Source: Guyanagaster necrorhizus
Taxonomy: Eukaryota; Basidiomycota; Agaricomycetes; Agaricales; Physalacriaceae
Length of the DNA: 64,000 nucleotides
Assembly (NCBI RefSeq): GCF_019112545.1
Contig: NW_025064902.1
Span: forward strand, 294,623 to 358,622
Reading direction: 5' to 3'
The notes under the pieces are model-generated. The model did no database searches. It was not told where the DNA came from and saw only the letters and a program-made list of their open reading frames with translations. A program made the translations under genes and the position numbers. Below, piece after piece: positions 37,608 through 47,926 of this stretch. Position 1 is the first letter of the stretch, and every line of letters begins with the position of its first letter.

Positions 37608-39141
37608 ATGGGACCCCCGCGATCTATCACCTCCTCCTCCGAGAAGGATCGGCAGGTAGGTGAAAAACAAAATTCAAAGTCCATCCTTTCTTACATACAT
37701 AACTAAACCTTGCTAGCTACGCCGCCTGATAAACCGACACTCCATCCAGACATCCCTCATCCACGACCGCCTCCGCGCGACCCAACAAACGCTCGACACG
37801 CACGCAGCGGAGCTCGCGGCCGAGCGCCGGACCTCGGAGATGCTCCGCAGGAAACTCACGGTGTGCGAGGAGCGCGCGCGGGCTGCTGAGGGGGAGCGGG
37901 ACGATATGCGGGAGGCCGTGGAGGAGCTGGTGAGACGAGGTAGGTGAGTGCGTTGACGGGTGAAGACGGATCCCGAGGAGGAGTTTTTTTTTTCACTCAT
38001 GTTAGCGTTGTTTTGTTTGTTTTGGTGGTGTAGTGGAACGATCTGGGGATTTGACTGGGAGCGCTTGGCGGTGTGGTAGGCTGCGGGCGACGACTTTCTT
38101 GGGTGGGTGGTGGTCTCGGTTGTCGAATCGTTCATGCGTGCTGAGAATTTTCCTTGCACTAGATCCCTCTGAGGCCCTCGCCCCCATCCCTGCCCCACGA
38201 GCCCCGACGACGACGACGAGATACGCAGCGTCCGTCATCGCGAGCCTCACTGCCGAACGCGACACAGAGAGGCGAGCCCACGAGCGGACCGCCACAGTCG
38301 CCAAGAACACCATCGCGGTCCTGGAAGCCCAGCTCGCGCTCCGCGAGGCTGAATTGGAATCTTGCTTGGGGCATGTCCCGAGTCTAGAAGAGGAAGAAGA
38401 AGAAGAAGGGGAGGAAGAGGAGGAGGAAGAACCCGGGGGGATGTCGGATGGGGAAGCTCTCCGGGTGCTTGAGCTCAGTGCGTTGAGGCGGCGGAGGATC
38501 GAGATGGAGACTAGGGATTTGAGTGCCAAGGTGAGTAGCGCCTGTTTCTTCTTCTTCTTTATTTTTTTTTTCTTTTTTGCGTAGCTGATTTTTTTGCCCT
38601 CCACCCCCCATCGTAGCTGGAAAGTCTTCGATCCCGAGCTGCCCCTTCTCCACCTCCACCTCCCGCTCCTCCTGACCTTGACCTTAACCTGCAGAGTCCA
38701 ATCGATGCTCTGAACGCCCAAATCCAGCAATTCGCAGCCCTGATAGACTCCTTCCGAGCGGAACGCCAGAGACTGCGCGAGATGATAGAGTTGGTACGGG
38801 TGCCGCATCTACCGACCAACATCAACTTTCTTTAATCATTCACCTACTTAGGACTCCTCCGCGGGATCTCTACCACCACCGCCACCACCGCGGGAGAAGG
38901 TAAACGTGAACTTCCTTTCCCCCCCCCCTTCCGCTCTGACATTCTGATTTATTTTCTCTTTCTGCAGAACCTCCTCGAGGCAGAGGAAGATGAGATTCCC
39001 ATGGGCCTCGCTACGCCGTTGTTCCCTACCACGCTGTATCCGTATCCGGATCATGATCCACCACTACCACCGCGAACCCCTCCCGAAACAAATACACCTC
39101 TAGCTGAAACGGATCCGCTCTGTGATCTACGTTTTTCATAG
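37608..39141 (+). CDS. Coiled-coil protein with acidic tract (345 aa, unknown function)
   Basis: Six exons: 37608-37655, 37717-37939, 38163-38530, 38617-38793, 38852-38899, 38968-39141, every joint in phase. The start MGPPRSITSSSEKDRQ is followed by long helices rich in Ala, Arg, Glu and Leu (LRATQQTLDTHAAELAAERR, then VIASLTAERDTERRAHER), a stretch of about 18 Glu near 38391-38430, another helix, a Pro run (APSPPPPPAPP) and a short second Pro run. No membrane segment or enzyme motif. Likely a structural or scaffold coiled coil. The 223-nt second intron is long for this window and could hide a further small exon. GC-rich coding contrasts with the AT-richer flanks. Confidence 0.7.
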
Positions 39142-39277
39142 CACCGACAGAGAGAGATCCTGTCCCATCTCTCCTCTCTCCGTCTCTCTCTCTTTTTCTC
39201 TTGTAATGTAGCCATCCATCTTGTATCTATACTACCTCTACAACAATGGATATCCTTATGCCTTGTGCTATACATGA

Positions 39278-40074
39278 CTACAGCGGTCTCGTCTCTTCCT
39301 TCTTCTTGGTCTTCTTCGTCCTCGTCTCACTTGGACTTGGTACGTACTTTGCCGCGTGGCCGACGACGTAATTGGCGAATGGCCTGGCTTCATCCACTTT
39401 GCGCGGTGCTTCTGGGGGGGCTGGCGGGGGGACGCGTATGGGCTCTGGGGTCTCTGCTCGGGAAGTGCTGGTGCCGGTGCTGGTTGACGCGACCTTGACC
39501 GTGACCTTTTTAGTCTTGGAATTGACGGAGAGGACTTTATGCTGTGAAGGTGTCGGTGTCGGTGTTGGTGCCCCTCCCGCCGCCGGTAAAGTAGGGAACG
39601 CCCCAGCAGCCCTGATTCGCTCCTCCTCCTCCCTCTCGTGCTCCTCCTCCTCTCTTTTGATCTCAGCCTGCACACGAGCGATGAGCAGCTCGGGGTGGGG
39701 TGGCGCGGCGCGGCAGTGCGGACAGGCGTGCTGCGGGGGGTTGAGCGAGCATAGGACGAGGCCGCAGGTGGGGCAGGCGGAGGTGTATCGCGAGAGGGGG
39801 TGGACCCTCGCTGGCCAGGGGGGGAAGGGGGGTGGTTATTAAGCAGAGACGGTGGATGTGATGGGTTATTACCTTGGCAGAAACACCCGCCCTTGGGGTC
39901 TGGGGTTGGGGTGGTGGTGCTTTGGAGGGCGTGCAGGAGGGATTGGAGGGCTTTGCTTTTGGGTGTTGGTTGTCGTTGTGGTTTTCGTTTTCCTGGAGAT
40001 TGGTTGGGTTTGGGTTTGATACGGTCAGAGGGTAGGGAGGAGCCTTTTCGCGTCCATGGCGTCGACGTTGACAT
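39278..40074 (-). CDS. TRIP4/Rqt4-type C2HC5 zinc-finger protein (244 aa)
   Basis: Two exons, complement(39278-39810, 39873-40074), 62-nt intron in phase. The zinc finger spans the joint: CFCQ, then CPTCGLVLCSLNPPQHAC and PHC, the C2HC5 finger of activating signal cointegrator 1 (PF06221-type). A REEEEHEREEEERIR helix and a Pro/Thr-rich, Lys-ending tail follow. In animals TRIP4 is part of the ASC-1 complex, and in yeast Rqt4 belongs to the complex that splits collided ribosomes in quality control (established). Start chosen at Met 40074 (MSTSTPWTRKGS); an in-frame Met lies 54 bases upstream. Convergent with the coiled-coil gene, stops 136 bases apart. Confidence 0.85.
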
Positions 40075-41860
40075 GGGTACGGGATTCCGGTCCGACTGCC
40101 GGGGGAAAACAAAGCCTCCTCGGCTCAAAGAGTGTGGGAAAGGTACGCTTGTTATTATATATACTAGATGAAAATTTTATTTAATATGGAGGGTAGGGGG
40201 GGCGAAAACGACTACATGGGAATCCCGATAGTCGGGGGAGGGTACGAGAAAGGACTCTGATCCTGCTGATTCGCTTGTGCGTGTGGGTTGATCGCCGGGG
40301 AAGGGGGAAGGGGAAGAACAGAATACCCAATACAACCCAACTTGCAGAATCCGAATCCCAAACCCACCAGAAGGGTTAATTTGTTGTGAGGCCCAGACCG
40401 TAGCTCGGATGGAGAAGAGAAGTTGTACACCCGGAGGGGGGGGTTGGGCGACGTCTAGACTCTAGACTCTCTCTCCCTGCCGCCTTCTTTATACCGTGGC
40501 GTAGGATCTTTTTTAATCTGAATGAAGTGTGGGTGACACACGCTACGTCTGCCTGTGGCGCGAGACAGCGAATAGAGGCGAGATTGGGTGTAGAAAGAAA
40601 TTTTTCATACCGGCGGGTATTATTATTATTATTATTAAGACGTGAGTTTGCGGTTTATACTTTTTATCCGAGTCTGGGGCGGAGAAGGAATCGGACTTGG
40701 GCGAAAAAAAAAGAAAAAAAGTACGGGGACCTTGGCGGGTAGTTTTTTTCGTGGGTATAGGCACACACACACAGAGCACCCTCCCCGTCCAACTGCCATC
40801 ACGAAATGGAAGAAGAGACAAACTTGGAACTTGGGACCGGGATTAGCCGTGTGTAATAGAATCAACAGGGCGCCTGTGCTCGTTGCACATGGTGGGAAAG
40901 GTACTTGCTGTGCCCAGTTGGATAGGATGTATGGGATGTATGTATTCCTTCGTCTGGCACTTGGGGGGGACGTTGATCAGAGAGTGATGATAGCATCTGA
41001 CGGTGGATTATGAAGATCAGATGATGATGAAAAGGATTATTTGGAATACCGAGTGTATGGGTCATTTGATGAGGTGAGAGAATGTTAGATGGACTCCCGG
41101 ATTCCCGTGTTATCAATAATTGATACTTGTGAAACCGTATAAGCAGGGGAGGCGAACCAGGCTGGGCAGTTTATAGTATGGGTGATGAGAGATAATCGGT
41201 ATTTGAGGCTATGTCGCTGGTTGGTTTCATTATGGGTAGTGATGGAAATCAGGTTTCGATCATTAGTACGGGAGTGTGATTTAAAGGTAGTGATGAGCTG
41301 CTGCGGGAGAAGATCAAGGACACTGCCATGGAATGTTGGAAACTAGTATGAGATTTAAGGGTGCAAGAAAGGGTGTGCTAAGCGCCGGGACTTCTCATAA
41401 GTCACTACCCACTGGGTAGATCGGTAGTAAGAAAATCTAAGATGGGAAGTTGGGAGGCGAGCGATGATATCAAACGGAACAGATGGACAGGGTCAGAGTG
41501 ATTAGGTGCGATCCCGATGAAATAACTCGGAGCAATAATGCCAAAGGGGATGGGGGCAATTCGGTGATTGGAGATATCCGAAGGAGCGTGTGATTCGCGG
41601 AGATTGGAGCGCGGCGGCGATGAAGCGGCGCTTGAAAAGGCCTAATTGGGAGCGGAGATTGAAAAAAGAAAAAGAGTGGTGGATGACCATAGGGAGCAGG
41701 GGGGTGTGCTGACGGTTTGCATCGCGTCTGGGAAGTCGGTTCGTTTGACGGAATCAATTGAACTGCCCCTCGTTCTGATTATCCACGGCTTCTAAAGCGC
41801 TGAATGTCCTGCACGGTTCTTTCCTGACGCACTCCATCAACAACATCACCATCGCAAGCT
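40075..41860. other. Gene-poor divergent promoter region
   Basis: 1.8 kb between the divergent TRIP4-type and GATA-factor genes. No gene recognised. A short ATT microsatellite (about 40617-40637) lies here. Confidence 0.45.
40617..40637. repeat. ATT trinucleotide microsatellite
   Basis: About seven TAT/ATT units in a row in intergenic sequence. Confidence 0.9.
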
Positions 41861-43277
41861 ATGCCCCCCAGTCCCGTGTTTGGCTGGTCCGTCTCTCCCT
41901 TATAATTCTTTGATTGCTTGCTCTGATCCTAGATCACCCCCAGGGATCCCCGCGACTCTGACAAGCCATCCGTGTCCAAGTCTCCCCCGAGCATTGACCC
42001 TCAGCTTGATACTGCTCATTCCCCCCGCTCTCCCGCCCGCTCACCCGACGAGGACGACAAACCGGACAACAAGCGTCCCTCCAACCCAGTAAGTCCCCAC
42101 TTTCTCTCTCTCTCTCTCTCTGTGTCCAATCACGGCCCTGATGATCTGCTATCATAGTACCCATCATCCTTCAAGTCCGATAAGAAGGACTACCCTTCCT
42201 TTGACCGCCACCACTTTTTGCCTCCGCCTGCTTCCATGCCGCATCGCGTAGAGCCATACCCAATGTCCTCCACGTACGTGTCTTCATCTCATTCGCCCCC
42301 CGCCGGCTGACAAATTTTTTTTTTCCAGTCATCGCAGGCACTACGACGATCTCCATCGCCGCCCTTCCCCGCCCCCCATCGCCGCCATCACCCACTCCCC
42401 ATCGCCGTCCGTGTCGTCGCTCGACCGTTCGTCGGTGTCCACCCCGCCCAACCGCCGCTCGTCGCCACACTCTGGGCTCCACCAGTCCGCGTACTACCAC
42501 CACCACCACCAGGACTCGTCCGTCTACCAGCCCTCCCGCCTCCACCACAACATGCACTATCCCCCGCCCCGCGATAGCGGCTACTACTTGAACCACTCCT
42601 CCTTCGAGACCCGCCGGTACGAGCCTTCCGATCCCTACCACACCCAGCATACCCACCTCCCGATGCCTAACATCCCCACCCTCAACCCCGTCCGCGAGCC
42701 CTTTGCTCTCCCATACCCTATCCCAGGCGGCAACAGCGTCTCTATCATGTACACCGAGGACGCCGCCACAAAACTCAGCGACCGCGTCCGCCGACGCTGC
42801 TTCAACTGCTGCACGACCGACACCTCCACTTGGCGCCGCTCCAACCTCAGCCCTGGAAAAGTCGTACGTCCCTCTCTCTCCCCCAACCAATCCCATATAC
42901 AAAACACCATAAAACTAAAATAACCCTTTACACAGCTCTGCAACAAATGTGGCCTCTTCGAGCGGACCCACTCCCGTCCTCGCCCGGAACAGTTCCCACA
43001 CAAGCGCGGCCCTCTCGCCTCTTCGGCACTGCGGAGCCGGTCTCCCGCACCCCTCCCCCCACCCAACCAGATCGCGCCCTTGTCCCCGCCGTATCAGTAC
43101 TCCTCCTCTGCGCCCCCGCCTCCGCCCTCGCTCCCCTCATTCGTGGATACTGCCAAACGCTCGTATAGCCCTCCGCCCCCGCTCCATTACGAAGAGAGGA
43201 GGCACGCTGCCGAGTCCATCTCGACTCCCGTGAGCCGCCAGCCGAGCCCCCCGCCCAAACAGGAAGTCGTCGCTTGA
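41861..43277 (+). CDS. GATA-type zinc-finger transcription factor (392 aa)
   Basis: Five exons: 41861-41890, 41933-42088, 42158-42273, 42329-42863, 42936-43277, all in phase. A Ser/Pro-rich N-terminal half with a short poly-His stretch precedes a GATA finger at about residues 256-282: CFNC, an 18-residue loop containing TSTWRRSNLSPGK, then CNKC and the GLFERTHSRPRPEQFPHKR basic tail. The finger is split by the fourth intron directly before LCNKCG. The C-terminus is Pro/Ser-rich. It binds GATA sites in the nucleus; the 18-residue loop is the form found in fungal factors such as WC-2, but no PAS domain is present here, so a light-sensor role is not supported. Intron 2 holds a CT-repeat. Confidence 0.88.
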
Positions 43278-45229
43278 TGGATTCTTTTTTCCTTCCGCGT
43301 GCTTTGTATTACCTATATTCTACGAAAAAAAAGACAGTTTCTTACCACTACCACCAACCATCCATCCATCCCCCCTCTCCCAGCCTGCCTGCTTGCTTGT
43401 CTGTCTGTCATATTTATACCTCTCCCTCCCTTCGCTGTCGGTTTTCTTGCTATCAGTTGACCTGGTCGTCAGTCAGTTCATTATGTGTGTGTATCCCTCG
43501 TTGGCTTTATTTTTTCCTTTCTGTCCGTTCTACGTAATCTGAAATATTATTTGCTTATGTCCCCCCCCACCCCGCTTGACCCGACCTCTCTTTTTACGTG
43601 TAAATGCCTGATGGATGCCCTTGCTTAAAATTTCTTTGTTGAAAAACAAAAGTAAAAAAGACAATCCCCTTGATGTATGCGATCGATCTTTGATCGACGT
43701 CGGGGGGATGCCATGGATGGCTGACTTGATCCGTGAAGGAGAGGAAACGACGCACCTCCCTCTCCCCCTCCCCTCCCCTTCCCCTTCTCCTTCCCTTTCG
43801 CCTCCCTCTCCCGTCGAGCCAAGCACCCGGGAAAAAGCCCCGAGAGCACATGGCGTTCCCGCTGTTTGGGTAACCCAGGTCGGCCGGTGCATTCAATTGG
43901 GTGGATTGGGGGGGGGGGAGGGGCCCTGTCTTCGGGGTGTGTTGGCATCAATACAGAATAGCTATATATACGTACGTGCTGTGTTTACCATCGTTCCCTC
44001 CCAAATCAGATGGAACGGTAGGGTGGGATGGGACGGATCATGGAAATCTGATTGGATGCTGGATGGGTTGGAGTGGTTCGCGTGGTTATGTATAGAACAG
44101 AACAGGACGCTGCCGTGTTTATTTTGGAGGAAGGGAAACGGGCGTACCTGACCTCAGGCCTCAAGCGTGGGACCTCCATGGGTTTGTTTGTTTTTTTTTT
44201 TTTTTTCTTTTCCCGATTCCTGCGAGTGTTGCGGCTGTGTTTCCCGCGGGGAGTGTAATCTTGTAACTAAGGAAGTGAGTGTAGACCCGTGTCTACGCCT
44301 GCGACCCAGTATTATATTCTGGAAGGGACATGGCACCAGGTATGATGGCCGTAGCCGGCATTGATCCTACCGGCGGTAATGCCGCGCTTCTGCGTTTACT
44401 AGCGAAGGAATGAATGCTCCTCAGTTTTCTATTGCATAGACACGGACTTTGTATCTCATTTTCTATTTTTTGAATGCTGCTGGGCTCGGTTTACCGCCTT
44501 TTGGGCGTGACACCGCCGACAAAAGTCAAGCCTTGATGTGGCTTCGCTCGGCTTCCCATATCACCCACAGTATGATGCGTTTTGGGACAGCTTTTACATG
44601 TGAGATACGTACATTCCATGTTTGAGTGCTGTAGTCCATCCGCCACAACTGAACATCCAGATCAACAGCTTGAAAGTTATCAAGTCATGCCGAGCCTCGC
44701 TCTTGATTATAAAAACCTGTTGGAGGGAGGATGCAGCATTCGACCTTGCCGCCGGTAATGTTGCATGCCGACGACGGCCATCAGCTTATGTATACGAAAT
44801 TCCCCAGTCAAGAAAAAGACTCGGTCTGCATATATCGCATCGTGTGCCAAAGACAATCTAACCGTATAATATTATCAGTTTGTTCGCCAAAAACACGTGT
44901 GATTTATCAGCTGTTAAGGTATGATTTTCTATTTTTAGATGCTCGAGCGAGCATGTTCCCCAGGATGCTTACTCATTTTCTTAGTCATACAAGTATTCTA
45001 GTATTCTACATATTCTGGTAGTATAAAAGACGACGATCGCACTACCCACTCAACCCCGTACCGCAAGTGCTAGCACCAACGCCCGCTTAGAGCTCGGTAA
45101 ACCCGGCTTAGTTGCTCCGGTCCTGCTGATGTCAGCCGGTTACTCACCACCTGAGCATGTGATAAACTGAATTCTCGTTATAACTTATCCCAAGCTCGAT
45201 ACTCTTCTTGATTGTTCACCACGACCATC
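43278..45229. other. Gene-poor spacer between GATA factor and thiolase
   Basis: Nearly 2 kb with no recognised gene; CT-rich and G-rich runs (e.g. a G tract near 43909-43918) and chance frames only. The AT-rich end near 45010-45230 probably holds the thiolase promoter. Confidence 0.45.
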
Positions 45230-46697
45230 ATGCCTTCCAAAGCCAGAACTGCTGTCCTCCAAAAAAATGCCGACGACGTTGTCATCGTCAGTGCACTGCG
45301 GTCTGCGATTACCAAGGTATGGAGGGCGGAGGGGATACGTCACAACCTACTAGTACTCATGTTTTTTTTTTTCTCTTCTTAGGCGAGGAAAGGCGGTTTC
45401 AAGGATACGCGCCCCGAAGAGATCCTCTCGGGCGTCCTCAAAGCCGTGTATACCCGCGTCAACCTCGACCCCAAGCTCATCGACGACATCGCGGTGGGAA
45501 ATGTGCTGCCCCCCATGGGAGGAGCCAACCCGGCGCGGATGGCCGCTCTCTATGCCGGGATTCCCTTCACAACGAGTATCAATACCGTAAACCGACAGTG
45601 CTCCTCTGGCCTGACCGCCGTAAACCAGATCGCGAATGAAATCAAGACGGGGCAAATTGATATTGGGATCGGTGCGTTTTCATACCCCTCCTAGATTCTT
45701 GACAGTTGGTTGGAATGTAAAAAAAAAAAAATTTAGGTGCTGGCGTCGAGTCCATGACGTTTGGATATGGGCCCTCTGCGATGACCGAGTACTCTGAACT
45801 CGTTCTGTCCAACCAGGAAGCGGCGGATTGTACGATTCCCATGGGTATTACCTCCGAGAACGTTGCCTCGGACTTTGGGATCACTCGGCAAGCCCAGGAT
45901 GCGTTTTCAGCCGAGTCGTTCAGGCGAGCTGCTGCTGCCAGCAAGGCGGGCAAGTTCAGGGCGGAGATCGTGCCTATAAAAGTGAAGATTGTGGACCCCA
46001 AGACGGAGCAGGAGCATGAGATTGTCGTGGAAGATGATGATGGGATTCGGGACGGGGTTACTGCGGAGAGCCTGGCCAAGCTCAAGCCTGCGTTTGCGAA
46101 GAATGGGACGACGCATGCTGGTGAGTGGATGATTTGGCTCCTTTGGTTAAGGGAGTGGAGTTGCTGATGGATCACACAAAGGGAACGCATCGCAGGTGTC
46201 TGATGGTGCTGCTGCGGTTCTTCTTACCCGACGTTCTGTGGCTCAACGCCTCGGACTTCCTATCATTGGAAAGTTCGTAGATGCGGCTGTTACTGGTGTA
46301 CCTCCCCGTATTATGGGTGTCGGACCGGCATATGCCATCCCCAAGGTGCTAGCAAAGACGGGGTTGACGAAGGAGGACATTGATTTCTTTGAGATCAACG
46401 AGGCGTTTGCGAGCCAGGCTGTGTATAGCGTGCAGACGCTGGGAATTCCGTTTGAGAAGGTGAACAAACATGGAGGAGCCATTGCGTTTGGTCATCCGCT
46501 TGGTTGCAGTGAGTTTTTGCTTTTGCTCCGTGGGTTGTTTGATGGATACTAACAAGTTTTATGTTCGTGTAGCTGGAGCGCGGCAAGTTGCAACGGGATT
46601 GAATATGGCCAAGCAGTACGACGAAAAAATCTTCATCACCAGTATGTGTATCGGATCTGGTATGGGCATGGCTGGTGTGTTTGTGAACGAGCAGTGA
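45230..46697 (+). CDS. 3-ketoacyl-CoA thiolase (acetyl-CoA C-acyltransferase, 403 aa)
   Basis: Exons 45230-45316, 45383-45671, 45737-46120, 46182-46508, 46573-46697, all in phase. Thiolase hallmarks: VNRQCSSGLTAVNQIANE with the acyl-accepting Cys, GAGVESMTFGYGP, NASQVSDGAAAVLL, NEAFASQAV, the HGGAIAFGHPLGC motif with catalytic His, and a C-terminal CIGSGMGMAGVF with the second catalytic Cys. It cleaves 3-ketoacyl-CoA to acetyl-CoA plus a shortened acyl-CoA in beta-oxidation. Length is usual. The N-terminus (MPSKARTAVLQKNADDVVIV) shows no clear PTS2 and the C-terminus (VNEQ) no PTS1, so compartment is uncertain: peroxisomal POT1-type enzymes usually carry PTS2. The poly-A/T runs sit within introns. 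Confidence 0.93.
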
Positions 46698-46909
46698 TTG
46701 TAAGAAATTTGTATTTTGTACTAATGTATTTTTCTCGTAATGGATGGATCGCTCATTTCACATCACATTTGGAAGCCCGCCGCATCCCGCCGGCTTATGT
46801 AAGACCCCTAACCTGCTCTAACGCTCACGTACTGGTACGTCCCAGTTCTATTCATTATTAAAATTGATTTATCGATCCTTCTTTTTTTCAAAGACATTCA
46901 TTGACTCCG

Positions 46910-47926
46910 ATGGCTGACCTTCCTCAAGAACTGCTAGATATCATCATAGATGAACTTCAAGACGACCGTTGGGCGTTGTTTGCGTGCGCACTGGCGTCCC
47001 GCTTCCTTCTCCATACATCCCGACGGTACATATTCCGACAAATCTCCCTCGGACCCAATTCCGTGGACGCTTTCAATAAGATCATCGGCACATCCCCGGA
47101 CATCCTCCCTCTCGTCCATGAACCCTTCATCCAACGTGGGACGCGGCTCCACAAGGACAAGGACTGGGCCATGCACAGCGATGTCCTGCTGGGTATCATA
47201 TCTCAGTGCACGAACCTCCGTAAGCTCCACCTGAGCAGGATAACATGGCGCAGAGCCCCCCGCCGTCCGGACGATGACGTTGCGCAAGGCGATCGAACAT
47301 GCAAACCTCACGGTTTTGGATCTGCGGTCGTGTTGGTTCGCGGACTATAGCGACGCGGCGATGTTCTTTGCGTGTTTTCCGCGGTTGAGCTGGCTGGCTG
47401 TTAGTGGGAGGCTTGCCGAGGACGACGATGCTCCACGGGGAGAGCCTCGGATCGATATCGATATCGATATCCGGCGCCTTCATTCTTTGACGATCTCGTT
47501 TACGAGCTATTGTTACTCGGGAGGAGGGGGAGGGACTCCTCGGGCCTCCTTCTCCCTGCCACGCGCGTGGATCGCCGTCTTCCAGAACGCGCCCGGCCCT
47601 TGCCCTCTGGGAGTCCTGACCTTTTTGATCACGGTCGACTGGGACTGCGAGCTTTCCACTCTGGTGTCGCTTTGGGATGCGCTCGACGCGGGGAGGGGGG
47701 GGGGGCGTTTGCGGGCCTGCGGAGGGTGGTGTTTAGGGTTGGGTTTGTGAGGAACACGCCTTTTGTGGTCGTCGTCGGTGCGGCGAAGGAGGCTATTGGC
47801 GCGTCCTGTGTACGTTTGGCGGCTGCGGGGATTTTGAGTGTGGAGTTGGCGAATGGTGAGTTGTGGTGTTGTGAGTTTTTTTTTTGGGGGGGCGAGGGTT
47901 CGTTTGCTTGTTTGCTTGCTTATTGA
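46910..47926 (+). CDS. F-box-like protein, frame broken at two homopolymers
   Basis: Start MADLPQELLDIIIDELQDDR followed by LFACALASRFLLHTSRRYIF resembles the N-terminal F-box-like helix pair common in large basidiomycete families, which usually tether targets to SCF ubiquitin ligases. Frame is lost in a run of six C at 47256-47261 and resumes one base over (MTLRKAIEHANLTVLDLRSCW, a leucine-rich-repeat-like stretch). It is lost again in a run of 11 G at about 47695-47705, after which LRRVVFRVGFVRNTPFVVVV and LAAAGILSVELANG follow. The last part may splice at GTGAGT near 47857 to an exon ending about 47994. Either a pseudogene or assembly errors in homopolymers. Confidence 0.6.

Noticed and set aside
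37021..37659. 212-codon plus-strand frame
   Set aside because: Its frame cannot splice into the coiled-coil gene and composition looks random; the true start is Met 37608 in another frame.
38002..38808. 268-codon minus-strand frame
   Set aside because: It is the GC-rich mirror of the coiled-coil gene, with poly-Ser from the poly-Glu tract.
42171..42902. 243-codon minus-strand frame
   Set aside because: Shadow of the GATA gene; Gly/Arg/Val-rich composition and no homology.
43615..44151. 178-codon plus-strand frame
   Set aside because: Low-complexity Pro/Ser then random composition; lies in the 3' spacer of the GATA gene.
44350..44385. Small CGGCATT/AATGCCG palindrome
   Set aside because: Only 7-bp arms in GC-rich intergenic DNA; not distinguishable from chance.
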